Program-made: the position numbers and the translations under genes
In this document: one piece after another, positions 1 through 8,715 of the stretch
How positions within the stretch are numbered: the first letter of the stretch is position 1
How the letters are laid out: every line of letters begins with the position of its first letter
The notes under the pieces: model-generated
What the model was told of the DNA's origin: nothing
Databases searched by the model: none
Seen by the model: only the letters and a program-made list of their open reading frames with translations
NCBI RefSeq assembly: GCF_947492715.1
Contig: NZ_CANLNS010000006.1
Coordinates: forward strand, 62,001 to 126,000
Origin: an uncultured Psychroserpens sp.
GTDB taxonomy: Bacteria; Bacteroidota; Bacteroidia; Flavobacteriales; Flavobacteriaceae
DNA: 64,000 bases
Reading direction: 5' to 3'

Positions 1-2
1 AA

Positions 3-647
3 ACCGTAGGCACTTCCAAGTTGGTATATAATGGTGGAACAGGTGTAATCCCCGAAAAAAGAGGACATGGCTTAACGGCTAGAATGTACGATTTTATCAT
101 TCCTGTTTTAAAAGAAAAAAATGTAGATGCCATTGTTTTAGAAGTCATTTCAACTAATACTCAAGCTATAAAATCTTATGAGAAAGTAGGTTTTAAAACG
201 AAGAGAATGTTGCATTGCTATAAAGGAAATGTTACTATTTCTAAAGTGTCAAATGCTGTTGAAATTAGAGAATTATTATACTATGATTGGGAACTAATGG
301 AATCGTTTTGGGATAGTACTCCCACGTGGCAAAATGCACCTCATGTTTTGAACAAACTAAAAAGCAACAATCATATTTTTGGAGCTTTCATTAACAAAAC
401 TCTTGTAGGCTATGTTATTTATAATGCACAAAGTAAACGACTACAGCAAATAGCTGTGAATGCACGTTTCCGAAGACAAAACATAGCATCATCAATTATA
501 CTGCATATTTCAAAAACATTTAGTCCAGACTTATCTATTATCAATGTTGATGAGCAATCTAAGTCTACCAATACCTTTTTACAAACCATTGGCCTTAAGC
601 ATCACCTAAGTCAGTTAGAAATGAGATTAGACCTTAAAAAGCAATAA
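3..647 (+). CDS. GNAT family N-acetyltransferase, two-domain, 5' partial
   Basis: The reading frame is open to the left edge (in-frame codons TVGTSK precede the TTG at 21), so the gene starts outside the window. The visible part begins in the acetyl-CoA-binding core of a first GNAT domain (VIPEKRGHGL, the Q/RxxGxG/A-type loop, then a typical NTQAIKSYEKVGF helix). A second, more diverged GNAT-like half follows (IAVNARFRRQNIASSIIL). Such tandem-GNAT proteins transfer acetyl groups from acetyl-CoA to small molecules or proteins; the substrate cannot be read from sequence. The next gene starts 2 bp after the stop, suggesting co-transcription. Confidence 0.85.
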   Translation, partial: TVGTSKLVYNGGTGVIPEKRGHGLTARMYDFIIPVLKEKNVDAIVLEVISTNTQAIKSYEKVGFKTKRMLHCYKGNVTISKVSNAVEIRELLYYDWELMESFWDSTPTWQNAPHVLNKLKSNNHIFGAFINKTLVGYVIYNAQSKRLQQIAVNARFRRQNIASSIILHISKTFSPDLSIINVDEQSKSTNTFLQTIGLKHHLSQLEMRLDLKKQ

Positions 648-649
648 AC

Positions 650-1051
650 ATGTCTGGAGAAACCAATTTAGTTCAACTTATAAAGGGTATGACACCACAA
701 CTGCATAAAGGCAATTATGTGTTTTGTACAGTTAAGAATTTAGACCGAATAAAAAGAGACGATACTATTTGTGAATTTCAAGAAATTGAAGGCACAACTG
801 TTGTTCTAGAACAAAGCAAAGCAGACGCACTAGGTCTTAATTATGATTACGTATCTTCATGGATCACATTAATGATACACTCATCGTTAGATGCTGTGGG
901 CTTAACGGCAGTTTTTTCTAACGAATTAGCCCTAAATAATATCAGTTGTAATGTCGTTGCTGGTTACTATCACGATCATATTTTTGTAGACTCTAAGGAT
1001 GCTAGCAAAGCTATACACGTTTTACAGGAACTTTCTAAAACCTATAAGTGA
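650..1051 (+). CDS. ACT domain-containing protein (ACT_3/DUF2241-like)
   Basis: A 133-aa cytosolic protein with the layout of the ACT_3/DUF2241 family: an N-terminal half beginning MSGETNLVQLIKGMTPQL with the GNYVFCTV strand, and a C-terminal ACT-like half (SSLDAVGLTAVFSNELAL followed by VVAGYYHDHIFV). ACT modules bind amino acids or small ligands, often allosterically. The ligand here is unknown. It starts 2 bp after the acetyltransferase stop and probably shares its transcript. Family assignment is by recognition of the conserved segments; function is inferred only at the level of ligand sensing. Confidence 0.75.
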   Translation: MSGETNLVQLIKGMTPQLHKGNYVFCTVKNLDRIKRDDTICEFQEIEGTTVVLEQSKADALGLNYDYVSSWITLMIHSSLDAVGLTAVFSNELALNNISCNVVAGYYHDHIFVDSKDASKAIHVLQELSKTYK

Positions 1052-1055
1052 GACT

Positions 1056-1286
1056 TTATTTAGGATAGCGTTTCTGAATGTCTCTAATTAAATCTTCAAG
1101 ACCATTTAATTTCAACTCATATACTTGAGTAAGCATATCGCCTAGTTTCCCTTTTGGAAACCCTTTATTATGATACCATACAATATAATGCTCAGGTAAA
1201 TCGATAAGGTAGCGACCTTCGTATTTACCATATGGCATTCTGGTATGCGCTAATTTTATAAGAAAGGTTTTATCAGGTTGAAGCAT
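1056..1286 (-). CDS. DUF3820 family protein
   Basis: A small 76-aa protein matching the DUF3820 pattern (HTRMPYGKYEGRYLIDLP, then YIVWYHNKGFPKGKLG and LNGLEDLI). The family is widespread, has been described as a putative quorum-sensing-regulated virulence factor, and has no firm biochemical role. The frame extends to 1313, but that start would overlap the upstream gene by 23 bp. The ATG at 1286, giving MLQPDKTFLIKLAHTRMP, agrees better with family N-termini and leaves a 4-bp gap. It ends tail-to-tail with the ACT gene, 4 bp apart. Confidence 0.8.
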   Translation of the reverse strand: MLQPDKTFLIKLAHTRMPYGKYEGRYLIDLPEHYIVWYHNKGFPKGKLGDMLTQVYELKLNGLEDLIRDIQKRYPK

Positions 1287-1290
1287 GACC

Positions 1291-1833
1291 CTACTGAGAC
1301 TTGAAGTCTTCAAATTTTTTAAGTTCAGATTTCACAAACTCCGACCAAATGGCTTGCTGCTCTTTATTGATTGAATTCTGACTTTGAGTATCGTAGGCAT
1401 TCTGCATTTTTGCGAGATCTTCATTAGCTTTAACATGAACACGCCTAAGATCTTCTTTAATCTGTTGTGACATTTTAAGTCTTGAAATTTGATAGCGTAA
1501 TATCCTTACATGCAATTCTGTAATATCAAAGTGTAACTGTTCATGTGCTAAAATATGATCATCACCTTTGGCCTTTATATACCATGATTTTTCTGGGTAA
1601 AAATGTGCATTGGCTTGTGCTTTAAAACTCACCAATCTCTTATTACTTTCCTTAACAGAAAATGAGAATGTAATTCCAGAAGCAGTGACTGCGACGGCAT
1701 CTGTATTGGTGTCTACAGGACCTCTAAAATCAGCCCAGGTTAGTTTTTTTGATTCACTCCACGGAATCTTAACCTCATTGTTTTCGGGGACAATGAGTAC
1801 ACTCAATACAACAATTAAAATTCTTAATAACAT
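1291..1833 (-). CDS. DUF922-type secreted Zn-dependent protease-like protein
   Basis: This 180-aa protein has an N-terminal hydrophobic segment (LLRILIVVLSVLIV) that looks like a signal peptide or anchor. A conserved W-x-D-F-R-G segment (LTWADFRGPVD) precedes the HEQLHFDI motif around residue 96. HExxH followed by downstream acidic residues is the zinc-site signature of DUF922 predicted secreted metalloproteases. The C-terminal region is long and charged-helical. Its start codon overlaps the OsmC gene stop by 1 bp, so it is translationally coupled to that gene. Proteolytic activity is inferred from the motif only. Confidence 0.75.
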   Translation of the reverse strand: MLLRILIVVLSVLIVPENNEVKIPWSESKKLTWADFRGPVDTNTDAVAVTASGITFSFSVKESNKRLVSFKAQANAHFYPEKSWYIKAKGDDHILAHEQLHFDITELHVRILRYQISRLKMSQQIKEDLRRVHVKANEDLAKMQNAYDTQSQNSINKEQQAIWSEFVKSELKKFEDFKSQ

Positions 1834-2234
1834 TAGTTCCAGTTAAAAGTGATATCCTTTTCGATATCAGGGTGTAAACTGTAATGCACAGGGCAAGTAT
1901 TTGCTGTACGTTCTAAAATTGTTCTTGTTTTTTTATCAGCTTCGAAAGGGAAGTCTAATACAACTTCAATTTTAGAAATACGTCTAGGATCACTAGCCAT
2001 TGTTTTGGTGACATGAGCCGTTGTGCCTGTCATATCAACGTTTAAATCTCTAGCTTTTATTCCCATAACAGTAATCATGCAACTTGCTAATCCTGTAGCA
2101 ACAGTATCTGTAGGTGAAAACGCTTCTCCTTTGCCATTATTGTCTGTTGGCGCATCTGTTATAAAAGAATTGTTTGATTTAAGGTGTGTACTTTCAGTTC
2201 TTAAACCACCTAAATAGGTCACTTTTGATGTCAT
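1833..2234 (-). CDS. OsmC/Ohr family peroxiredoxin-like protein
   Basis: A 133-aa OsmC-fold protein. The conserved first cysteine lies in VATGLASCMITVMGIKA and the second in ERTANTCPVHYSLHPDI, the two thiols that reduce organic hydroperoxides in this family. Glu and Arg residues are present in the expected neighbourhood. It overlaps the preceding LysM gene by 4 bp and the following DUF922 gene by 1 bp, so three genes (LysM protein, OsmC, DUF922) form a tightly packed leftward operon. A role in oxidative stress defence follows from the family; the exact substrate is unknown. Confidence 0.9.
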   Translation of the reverse strand: MTSKVTYLGGLRTESTHLKSNNSFITDAPTDNNGKGEAFSPTDTVATGLASCMITVMGIKARDLNVDMTGTTAHVTKTMASDPRRISKIEVVLDFPFEADKKTRTILERTANTCPVHYSLHPDIEKDITFNWN

Positions 2235-4141
2235 AATTTGGCTTCTACAATAGTTAAATTATCATATTTCACAATATACACAGCTTCGTTGTAATAGCCT
2301 CCAAATAGTTTCTTAGAATATCTAAATTTATTCTCTACGTATTCAGTTTCAATATCTCCAGAAGATGCTTGATAGAGGTCATCTGCACTAGCCAGACGTA
2401 ATAACAAATCTAAAGTTAAATCAAAGCCTCTTACAGCATACCTATTAGGGCTAACATTGTATTGTCGTCTATAAGCTCTTACAAACGCATTTCTCGATGA
2501 AGAAATATCTGTTGTCTTGTTAGGAGATGGGTAATGAAATTTTAAATTAGACAAGTGGTAATTAGAAATCTCACGTCCTTCAAATGCTCTATTTTTATCT
2601 GTAGTCATTAAGACAACTTCTTTATTATCAGAAATAAAACCGTTAATCATACTAATAACATTAGATGCAAACCCTTCATTATCGGTTTCTAAGAACACGA
2701 TATTTCTTCCATTTACAAATACATTTTCTAAATCGGTTTGATATACGAAATAAGCCTCTTCGCCTTTCTTATTTTTTCTAGAAAAAATTTGTTTTGCTAA
2801 CGGAAATTCTTGTTTCAGTTTATCACTAATTCTCTTATGTTTAGAATCTGAAATAATAACAATATGCTTTGACAATGAATCTGACTTTACAAAATTGATA
2901 ATTGTCTCTTCCAATAAATCGTTTGAAGGAATGGTTTGAAATACATTGTCATATAACTTTTCTGGCATCGTCAATGGCGATAATACAGGAACGTTATCTT
3001 TCTTCAACTCTGTGGCTACGCGATCTAGATTTTTAGACAGTAAAGGGCCTATAACGGCATCATATTCAGAAAAATCATTATCATTTAATATTTTAGATAT
3101 TTCCGAAGGTTGATTTTTTGTATCAAACACTTTAAGATATGTTGATATCCCTAAACGTTTGGCAGAATCTATCGCCATTAAGGCTCCTGCATGGAAATCT
3201 AAAGACACTTTAAGTAAGGCATCTTTTCGTATGGCTTTTTTGGCCTCTTTAACAGAATCTACATCAATACGATGTGTTCTATAAGGCATCATTAAAGCAA
3301 TTTTTTTACCACTAAAATTAGTTAGACTGTTTGATAAATTTGTGTTTTCTACATCTTTTATAACAAGTTCTGTCTTAGCCGTTTGAGGAACTCGCAATAC
3401 CATGCCTAATTTAAGCCCGCCCGCTTTTAATTCTGGATTCAAGGCTTCTAACTGTTCTTGTGTAACCCCAAGTTTTCTATTGAGTGCCATGTATCCTTCA
3501 CTCTTTAAAACCGTATAATAATTGTAATTTTCTTCAACAGTTTTTTCTTCATTATCACTAATATTAGGCACATTAACTTCTTGCCCTGGTTGTAAAACGT
3601 CTCCTAAATTTGGATTTAGCCCTTCAAGTTCTGGTACTGTAATGCCAAATTTATAAGCCACGCGCCATTTACCTTCCTTTGGTAATACTTTATATTTCTT
3701 TACAGTATTGTTAAAAGATACTTGGCTTACAATAGTTTTATATCTTGGGATTTTTATTCTGTCACCTTTACGCAAGTTTTCAGAATATAAGTACGTATTA
3801 TGCTTTTTTATGTCTTCGATAGAAACGTTATAATCTTTCGAAATACTATATAAAGTCTGTTTACGCTTTACTTTGTGCTTTTTGAAACCTATAACTTCTC
3901 TTACGGTTTCTGGTATAGGTTCATTTTTAACTCTTGATGTTGGAATAATCAAAACCGTATTAAGGTCTAGTTTATTTTTAGCATCTGGGTTAAGCGCATA
4001 AATATCGAAAGGTGTGACTAAATATATCTTAGCAATATCTTCTATCGTCTCTCCTTGCTTAACTTTATGAGTTTTATAATCTTGTGCAAAAGCAGATATA
4101 CTGCATAACATGACAAGAACTATTAGAATGATTTTTTTCAT
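2231..4141 (-). CDS. LysM and type-1 periplasmic-binding-protein fusion
   Basis: A 636-aa exported protein with a signal peptide (MKKIILIVLVMLCSISAFAQ). LysM-type modules follow between about residues 22 and 260 (YKTHKVKQGETIEDIAKIYL; FKKHKVKRKQTLYSISKDYN; further diverged copies at about 150-200 and 205-255), indicating peptidoglycan binding. From about residue 280 it resembles a type-1 periplasmic binding protein / ABC branched-chain amino-acid receptor fold (KIALMMPYRTHR, DAVIGPLLSKNL, VVLMTTDKN). Such fusions are common in Bacteroidota; an envelope or cell-wall role is inferred. It heads the leftward operon with OsmC and DUF922 and lies 37 bp downstream of guaA. Confidence 0.85.
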   Translation of the reverse strand: MKKIILIVLVMLCSISAFAQDYKTHKVKQGETIEDIAKIYLVTPFDIYALNPDAKNKLDLNTVLIIPTSRVKNEPIPETVREVIGFKKHKVKRKQTLYSISKDYNVSIEDIKKHNTYLYSENLRKGDRIKIPRYKTIVSQVSFNNTVKKYKVLPKEGKWRVAYKFGITVPELEGLNPNLGDVLQPGQEVNVPNISDNEEKTVEENYNYYTVLKSEGYMALNRKLGVTQEQLEALNPELKAGGLKLGMVLRVPQTAKTELVIKDVENTNLSNSLTNFSGKKIALMMPYRTHRIDVDSVKEAKKAIRKDALLKVSLDFHAGALMAIDSAKRLGISTYLKVFDTKNQPSEISKILNDNDFSEYDAVIGPLLSKNLDRVATELKKDNVPVLSPLTMPEKLYDNVFQTIPSNDLLEETIINFVKSDSLSKHIVIISDSKHKRISDKLKQEFPLAKQIFSRKNKKGEEAYFVYQTDLENVFVNGRNIVFLETDNEGFASNVISMINGFISDNKEVVLMTTDKNRAFEGREISNYHLSNLKFHYPSPNKTTDISSSRNAFVRAYRRQYNVSPNRYAVRGFDLTLDLLLRLASADDLYQASSGDIETEYVENKFRYSKKLFGGYYNEAVYIVKYDNLTIVEAKL

Positions 4142-4178
4142 TTATAATCTATTTACCTAATCTATATATTGAACGTAT

Positions 4179-5714
4179 TTATTCCCATTCAATTGTAGCT
4201 GGTGGCTTTGAACTTATATCATAAACCACTCTATTTACACCTTTTACTTTATTTATAATTTCATTTGAGGTCTTTTGTAAAAACTCATATGGAAGGTTTA
4301 CCCAGTCTGCGGTCATACCATCTGTACTCTCGACAGCTCTTAAGGCAACACACTTTTCATATGTGCGCTCGTCTCCCATTACTCCTACGCTATTTACAGG
4401 TAATAAAATCGCTCCTGCTTGCCATACTTTATCGTATAGATTCCAAGATTTTAAATTATCAATAAACACTGCATCTACCTCTTGTAATATACGAACATTT
4501 TCTCTAGTTAGACTACCCAGAATACGAATTGCTAGTCCTGGTCCAGGAAATGGATGTCGTCCTAAAATGTTTTTATCCATTCCCATAGATGCGCCTACAC
4601 GACGTACTTCATCTTTAAATAGTGCTTTTAATGGCTCTACAACTTTAAGTTTCATAAAATCTGGCAATCCTCCTACATTGTGATGACTTTTTATAGTTGC
4701 GCTTGGACCTCCAGTAGCCGAAACACTTTCTATAACATCTGGATAAATTGTACCTTGTGCCAACCATTTCACATCTTTAATAAGATGAGCTTCATCATCA
4801 AAAACCTCAATGAACACACGACCAATTGCTTTTCGTTTTAGCTCAGGATCGCTTATATCTTCCAAGGCATCCAAAAAGCGTGCCGAAGCATCAACACCTT
4901 TTACATTAAGCCCCATTCCTTCATATTGTTCAAGTACGCTTTCAAACTCATTTTTTCTTAGCAATCCATTATTCACGAAAATACAGTACAAATTATCCCC
5001 AATAGCTTTATGTAATAAAATTGCTGCTACAGATGAATCTACACCTCCAGACAACCCTAAAACAACCTTATCGTTGCCTAATTGGTTTTTAAGAGCCGCT
5101 ACAGTTTCTTCAACAAACGAATCTGGAGTCCAATCTTGCTCTACGTTTGAAATATGAACCAAGAAATTTTCGAGCAGTTGCTTCCCATCTGTAGAATGAT
5201 AAACTTCTGGATGAAATTGAATAGCATAAGTTGTTTCTCCGTCTATCTTAAATGCGGCATTTTCTACATCGTGAGTACTAGCCAGCAAAACTGCATTTGC
5301 AGGCAAGTGCTTTATAGTATCACTATGGCTCATCCAAACTTGACTACCTTTTGAAATACCAGTAAAAAAATCTTCATCTTCTTTCACAAAATTTAAGTTA
5401 GCTCTACCATACTCTCTCGTATTAGAAGGTGCCACTTCACCTCCCGAAAAATGAGCTAGATATTGTGCGCCATAGCAAACTGCTAAGAGCGGTTTTTTTC
5501 CTCGAATTTGCGATAAATCTGGATGAAGGACATCTTCTCCCCTTACCGAATTTGGACTACCAGATAATATGACAGCTTTAAAACTTTCTGAATCTGATGG
5601 AATTTTATTAAATGGATGAATTTCGCAGTAGATGTTTAACTCTCTGACGCGACGCGCAATTAGCTGAGTATATTGCGAACCGAAATCTAAAATTAGGACT
5701 TTGTTGTGTTGCAT
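4179..5714 (-). CDS. guaA: GMP synthase (glutamine-hydrolysing)
   Basis: Converts XMP to GMP using glutamine and ATP, the last step of de novo GMP synthesis. The N-terminal class I amidotransferase domain has its nucleophile in [12 protein letters not shown] (Cys80) and the His/Glu pair in QFHPEVYHS. The ATP-pyrophosphatase domain shows the PP-loop [13 protein letters not shown]. The C-terminal dimerisation domain ends in the conserved PPATIEWE. Length (511 aa) is normal. The ATG at 5714 was chosen over an upstream TTG at 5720 because that TTG lies inside a -7-type promoter element and families begin near [12 protein letters not shown]. Confidence 0.97.
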   Translation of the reverse strand: MQHNKVLILDFGSQYTQLIARRVRELNIYCEIHPFNKIPSDSESFKAVILSGSPNSVRGEDVLHPDLSQIRGKKPLLAVCYGAQYLAHFSGGEVAPSNTREYGRANLNFVKEDEDFFTGISKGSQVWMSHSDTIKHLPANAVLLASTHDVENAAFKIDGETTYAIQFHPEVYHSTDGKQLLENFLVHISNVEQDWTPDSFVEETVAALKNQLGNDKVVLGLSGGVDSSVAAILLHKAIGDNLYCIFVNNGLLRKNEFESVLEQYEGMGLNVKGVDASARFLDALEDISDPELKRKAIGRVFIEVFDDEAHLIKDVKWLAQGTIYPDVIESVSATGGPSATIKSHHNVGGLPDFMKLKVVEPLKALFKDEVRRVGASMGMDKNILGRHPFPGPGLAIRILGSLTRENVRILQEVDAVFIDNLKSWNLYDKVWQAGAILLPVNSVGVMGDERTYEKCVALRAVESTDGMTADWVNLPYEFLQKTSNEIINKVKGVNRVVYDISSKPPATIEWE

Positions 5715-5717
5715 GTG

Positions 5718-5725
5718 CAAAAGTA
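5718..5725 (-). promoter_or_regulatory. guaA -7 promoter element abutting the start codon
   Basis: On the minus strand the sequence TACTTTTG matches the Bacteroidota -7 consensus TAnnTTTG exactly and ends 4 bp before the guaA ATG. With the usual spacing, transcription would start at or within the first codons, predicting a leaderless or near-leaderless mRNA. No clear -33 TTTG is seen. Confidence 0.5.
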
Positions 5726-5925
5726 ATAATTGATTTTAGATTGACGATTTCTGATATGCTATTTTTTGAATATTTTTTTAACATTTAAAGTTGATGTATA
5801 TGTGTTAATATTTCAACTGGTCTACCATTTGTCCACCTCCATTTTTAGCGCATCTAAAATCTTGATTATAAGTTTACAAGGTCATTAAGTTGACCCACAC
5901 TTTTAAATCACAAAACCAGCATATT

Positions 5926-6900
5926 ATGAAATCTATTTTAAAAAAAACAGTCTATTTATGCATTCTTTTTTCAACGTTTATCTTATCTAACTCATGCAGT
6001 AGCGATGATGGACCAACAACTCCTCCTATAGTTGTTTCCAGTATTAATAACACTATAAACGAACATCCGGAAAATGGAACATTCATTGGTATTATTACAA
6101 CTGATATGACAGGAACTTTGTCTTTTAGCATTGCATCTCAAACGCCAATCGATGCTTTTAGCATTAACAGTACAACAGGAGAAGTTTTGGTCAATGACAA
6201 TACAAAATTTGATTATGAAATCAACGCCTCTTTAAATGCAACTATATCTGTAACAAACGGCATGAACACCGCCACAAGTTCTGTAAACGTCATGCTAAAC
6301 AACATTGATGATATTGCATTCTTCCTTTCTAACTCGCAAGAGGCTTATAATACTGCTGGAGTTGGAGACTGGATAACAATTACTGAAGCTGAATACAACA
6401 CTTTAGCCACATCTTTAACTGATATCACAAAAACGAGTACTACAGATGAACACTATGATTACGACGTCAATATTAGTACGGCATCAAGTTCAGCCAACGG
6501 CATATCATTTGCCAATGACAATGGCGCCACTATCCCAACAAACAGTTTTCTTTTTGCCTTTAAATACTATACCGCTAACGGCCCGATTCCAAATACAACA
6601 AAGGTTAAAACATCTACCTCTAGCGCAACTACAGGATATTCCGACTTAGGTTCTGTATTACCAGAAGTGCATCAGACTGGCAACCATTATTTTGTATTAA
6701 AAGGAAATGACATCAGAACAAATAACACTGGTTATCTAGGAATATACACCAACTTAAATTTAGGTTTTAGAGTTATTGATGATCCAACCAATTATAATTT
6801 CACTTTTAGCGACAACAGTGATCTTGATAATGTAGGAGGTACAAATTCTGCCATAATAATGTATCAAGGTTTGAGTAGTACACAAAAACAATGGGATTAG
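5926..6900 (+). CDS. Lipoprotein with cadherin-like domain
   Basis: A 324-aa protein with a lipoprotein signal (MKSILKKTVYLC..., then FILSNSCSSDDG, lipobox Cys about residue 24). Residues about 35-125 resemble one cadherin-like module (INNTINEHPENGTFIGIITT; FSINSTTGEVLVNDNTKFDYE), typical of cell-surface lipoproteins in this group. The remainder is a Ser/Thr/Asn-rich domain I do not recognise. The frame runs back to a TTG at 5890, but the ATG at 5926 puts the signal peptide at the N-terminus. It is monocistronic, followed by a hairpin shared with the converging bshC. Function unknown. Confidence 0.75.
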   Translation: MKSILKKTVYLCILFSTFILSNSCSSDDGPTTPPIVVSSINNTINEHPENGTFIGIITTDMTGTLSFSIASQTPIDAFSINSTTGEVLVNDNTKFDYEINASLNATISVTNGMNTATSSVNVMLNNIDDIAFFLSNSQEAYNTAGVGDWITITEAEYNTLATSLTDITKTSTTDEHYDYDVNISTASSSANGISFANDNGATIPTNSFLFAFKYYTANGPIPNTTKVKTSTSSATTGYSDLGSVLPEVHQTGNHYFVLKGNDIRTNNTGYLGIYTNLNLGFRVIDDPTNYNFTFSDNSDLDNVGGTNSAIIMYQGLSSTQKQWD

Positions 6901-6954
6901 ATTTTAGGAGCGTTATAATCTTAAAAAAAACATTAAACACCTGTTAGTCAAAGA

Positions 6955-6990
6955 AGTAAATCTTCCTAATCCATAGCTGGAAGGTTTACT
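6955..6990. terminator. Bidirectional hairpin between lipoprotein gene and bshC
   Basis: Arms AGTAAATCTTCC and GGAAGGTTTACT pair over 12 bp with one G-T wobble around a 12-nt loop. A T-rich stretch follows on the plus strand. It lies between two convergent stops, as expected for a shared terminator. Confidence 0.6.
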
Positions 6991-6991
6991 T

Positions 6992-8593
6992 TTATAGTGT
7001 TACAATAGAAAATTCTCCATTTAAAGGCTCTAATTCTTCTATTAACTTAGGAATAAGTGTTGCACCATAATCCAAATAGAATTCAGAGAAATTCATATTT
7101 CGCTCTTGAAGACTTTGAGAAGGAAATAATTCGTCTTGAAGCTCTGTAACGCGTTCTAAATAATTACTTAATTTTCGTTTTTGAGCTTTAAGCAATCGCT
7201 TTTCTAGATGCTCTAAACCTTTAATTTGTTTTCGCTCCTGAGCAGCAACTGCTCCTTTAAACGATTTATCGGTTTGCTCAGCAAGTTTATATAAAGCATC
7301 AAATTGCGCTTCTAAATGTGTTTTTTGAGAAGAAAAATCAATATCAATTTCCGATATTTTCTGTGTTACTTTTGTTTTTAAGTCATACTGATTCAAAAAC
7401 AAATCTTTAATCGAAACATCTAATTTTTGAAGTTTCTCTTTATGCTTATCTGTAATGAGTAATACCGAATTACGCAACAATAACATTGGAAATGTGACGT
7501 TCTGCGCTTCAAAGTTTGACTTAAGTTCTAACCAATACGCCAGTTCCCCTCCGCCTCCAATATAGCAAAGGTTTGGTAAAATCACCTCTTGGAATAACGG
7601 TCGCATTATCACGTTTGGACTAAAGCGTTCAGGGTGTTCTGAGAGTACGTTTTGTAGCTCACTTTTACTCCAAGAAACATCTGTATTGAGCACCTGATAG
7701 TTACCTTCTGTTTCTACAATTCGTTCTCTTATCCCCTCATTAATATAAAACAAATTGATGGCTCTAGGGTTAACTTGAATTTTATAATTACCCTCTAAAG
7801 CATGAAGCTGTTCATTAGAATGGGACACTTTATTAAATGATGTTTGATGTATCAATTCATCCTCAACATACGGAATAAACAATCGTTTTAAATCAATATC
7901 GTTGCCATCTATAATAACCAATCCATAATCTTTAAATAAGGTATTAACCAAATAACGCATGGCGTCGGTTAAATTTTGATGTTCTATATATGCGTTTTCA
8001 AATAATTGCTTCAATTCTAAAGCACTGGTTGTTGAATTCAGCTGATTTGAAAACACTTCAAATACGTGATTCAACCCATCAAGTTGTAACTCTCCAACAG
8101 CTCCAGACGCCTCTCTATTCCATTGTACTTTCTGTCCTCTAAAATTAAAATAATTGATTTCATCAAAGTCATGATCTTCGGTCGCCATCCAATAAATGGG
8201 TACAAAATTTTGTTCTGGATATGCTTTTTTTAACTGCTTACATAAATTAATGGTAGAAATAATTTTATAAAAGAAATAAAGCGGCCCCGTAAACAAATTG
8301 AGTTGATGCCCAGTAGTTATTGTAAATGTGTGGTCTTCTTTGAGTGCATTAATATTACGCTGTGTTACTTCGGAAATATCAACTGATTTATATTGGCGTT
8401 CTAATGCTTTAACCAATATAGCTCTTGTATTACTGTTAAACGACTGCTGTTTTTCTTGGATTTGAGCTTTAAAATTCTCTAGCGATGGAAATCGATTGTA
8501 AAATGGTTTTAAATCTTCTTTTTCATCTAAATAATCGCACATCAGCGAAGAAAAATAATGGGTTTCTCTAAACGGAATACAGTCTGTTGGCAT
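6992..8593 (-). CDS. bshC: Bacillithiol biosynthesis cysteine-adding enzyme BshC
   Basis: A 533-aa protein that matches BshC throughout: the N-terminal FRETHYFSSLMCDYL region, TTGHQLNLFTGPLYFFYKI, IYWMATEDHDFDEINYF, a CYIGGGGELAYWLELK glycine loop and a C-terminal coiled coil of about 100 residues before the FSEFYLDYGATLIPKLI end. BshC adds cysteine to GlcN-malate in bacillithiol synthesis and is common in Bacteroidota. bshA and bshB are not in the window. Length is normal. It stands alone on the minus strand, divergent from the M14 peptidase gene. Confidence 0.93.
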   Translation of the reverse strand: MPTDCIPFRETHYFSSLMCDYLDEKEDLKPFYNRFPSLENFKAQIQEKQQSFNSNTRAILVKALERQYKSVDISEVTQRNINALKEDHTFTITTGHQLNLFTGPLYFFYKIISTINLCKQLKKAYPEQNFVPIYWMATEDHDFDEINYFNFRGQKVQWNREASGAVGELQLDGLNHVFEVFSNQLNSTTSALELKQLFENAYIEHQNLTDAMRYLVNTLFKDYGLVIIDGNDIDLKRLFIPYVEDELIHQTSFNKVSHSNEQLHALEGNYKIQVNPRAINLFYINEGIRERIVETEGNYQVLNTDVSWSKSELQNVLSEHPERFSPNVIMRPLFQEVILPNLCYIGGGGELAYWLELKSNFEAQNVTFPMLLLRNSVLLITDKHKEKLQKLDVSIKDLFLNQYDLKTKVTQKISEIDIDFSSQKTHLEAQFDALYKLAEQTDKSFKGAVAAQERKQIKGLEHLEKRLLKAQKRKLSNYLERVTELQDELFPSQSLQERNMNFSEFYLDYGATLIPKLIEELEPLNGEFSIVTL

Positions 8594-8715
8594 AGTTATG
8601 GTTCAATTCTCGTGTAAAGATAATGCTCTTAACTTTTTTTAAGTCCTAAATTTTAGTTAATTCAATGGCACTTCATATCTTTACTCATTATCACAATCAA
8701 ATTAGTTAAAAATCT

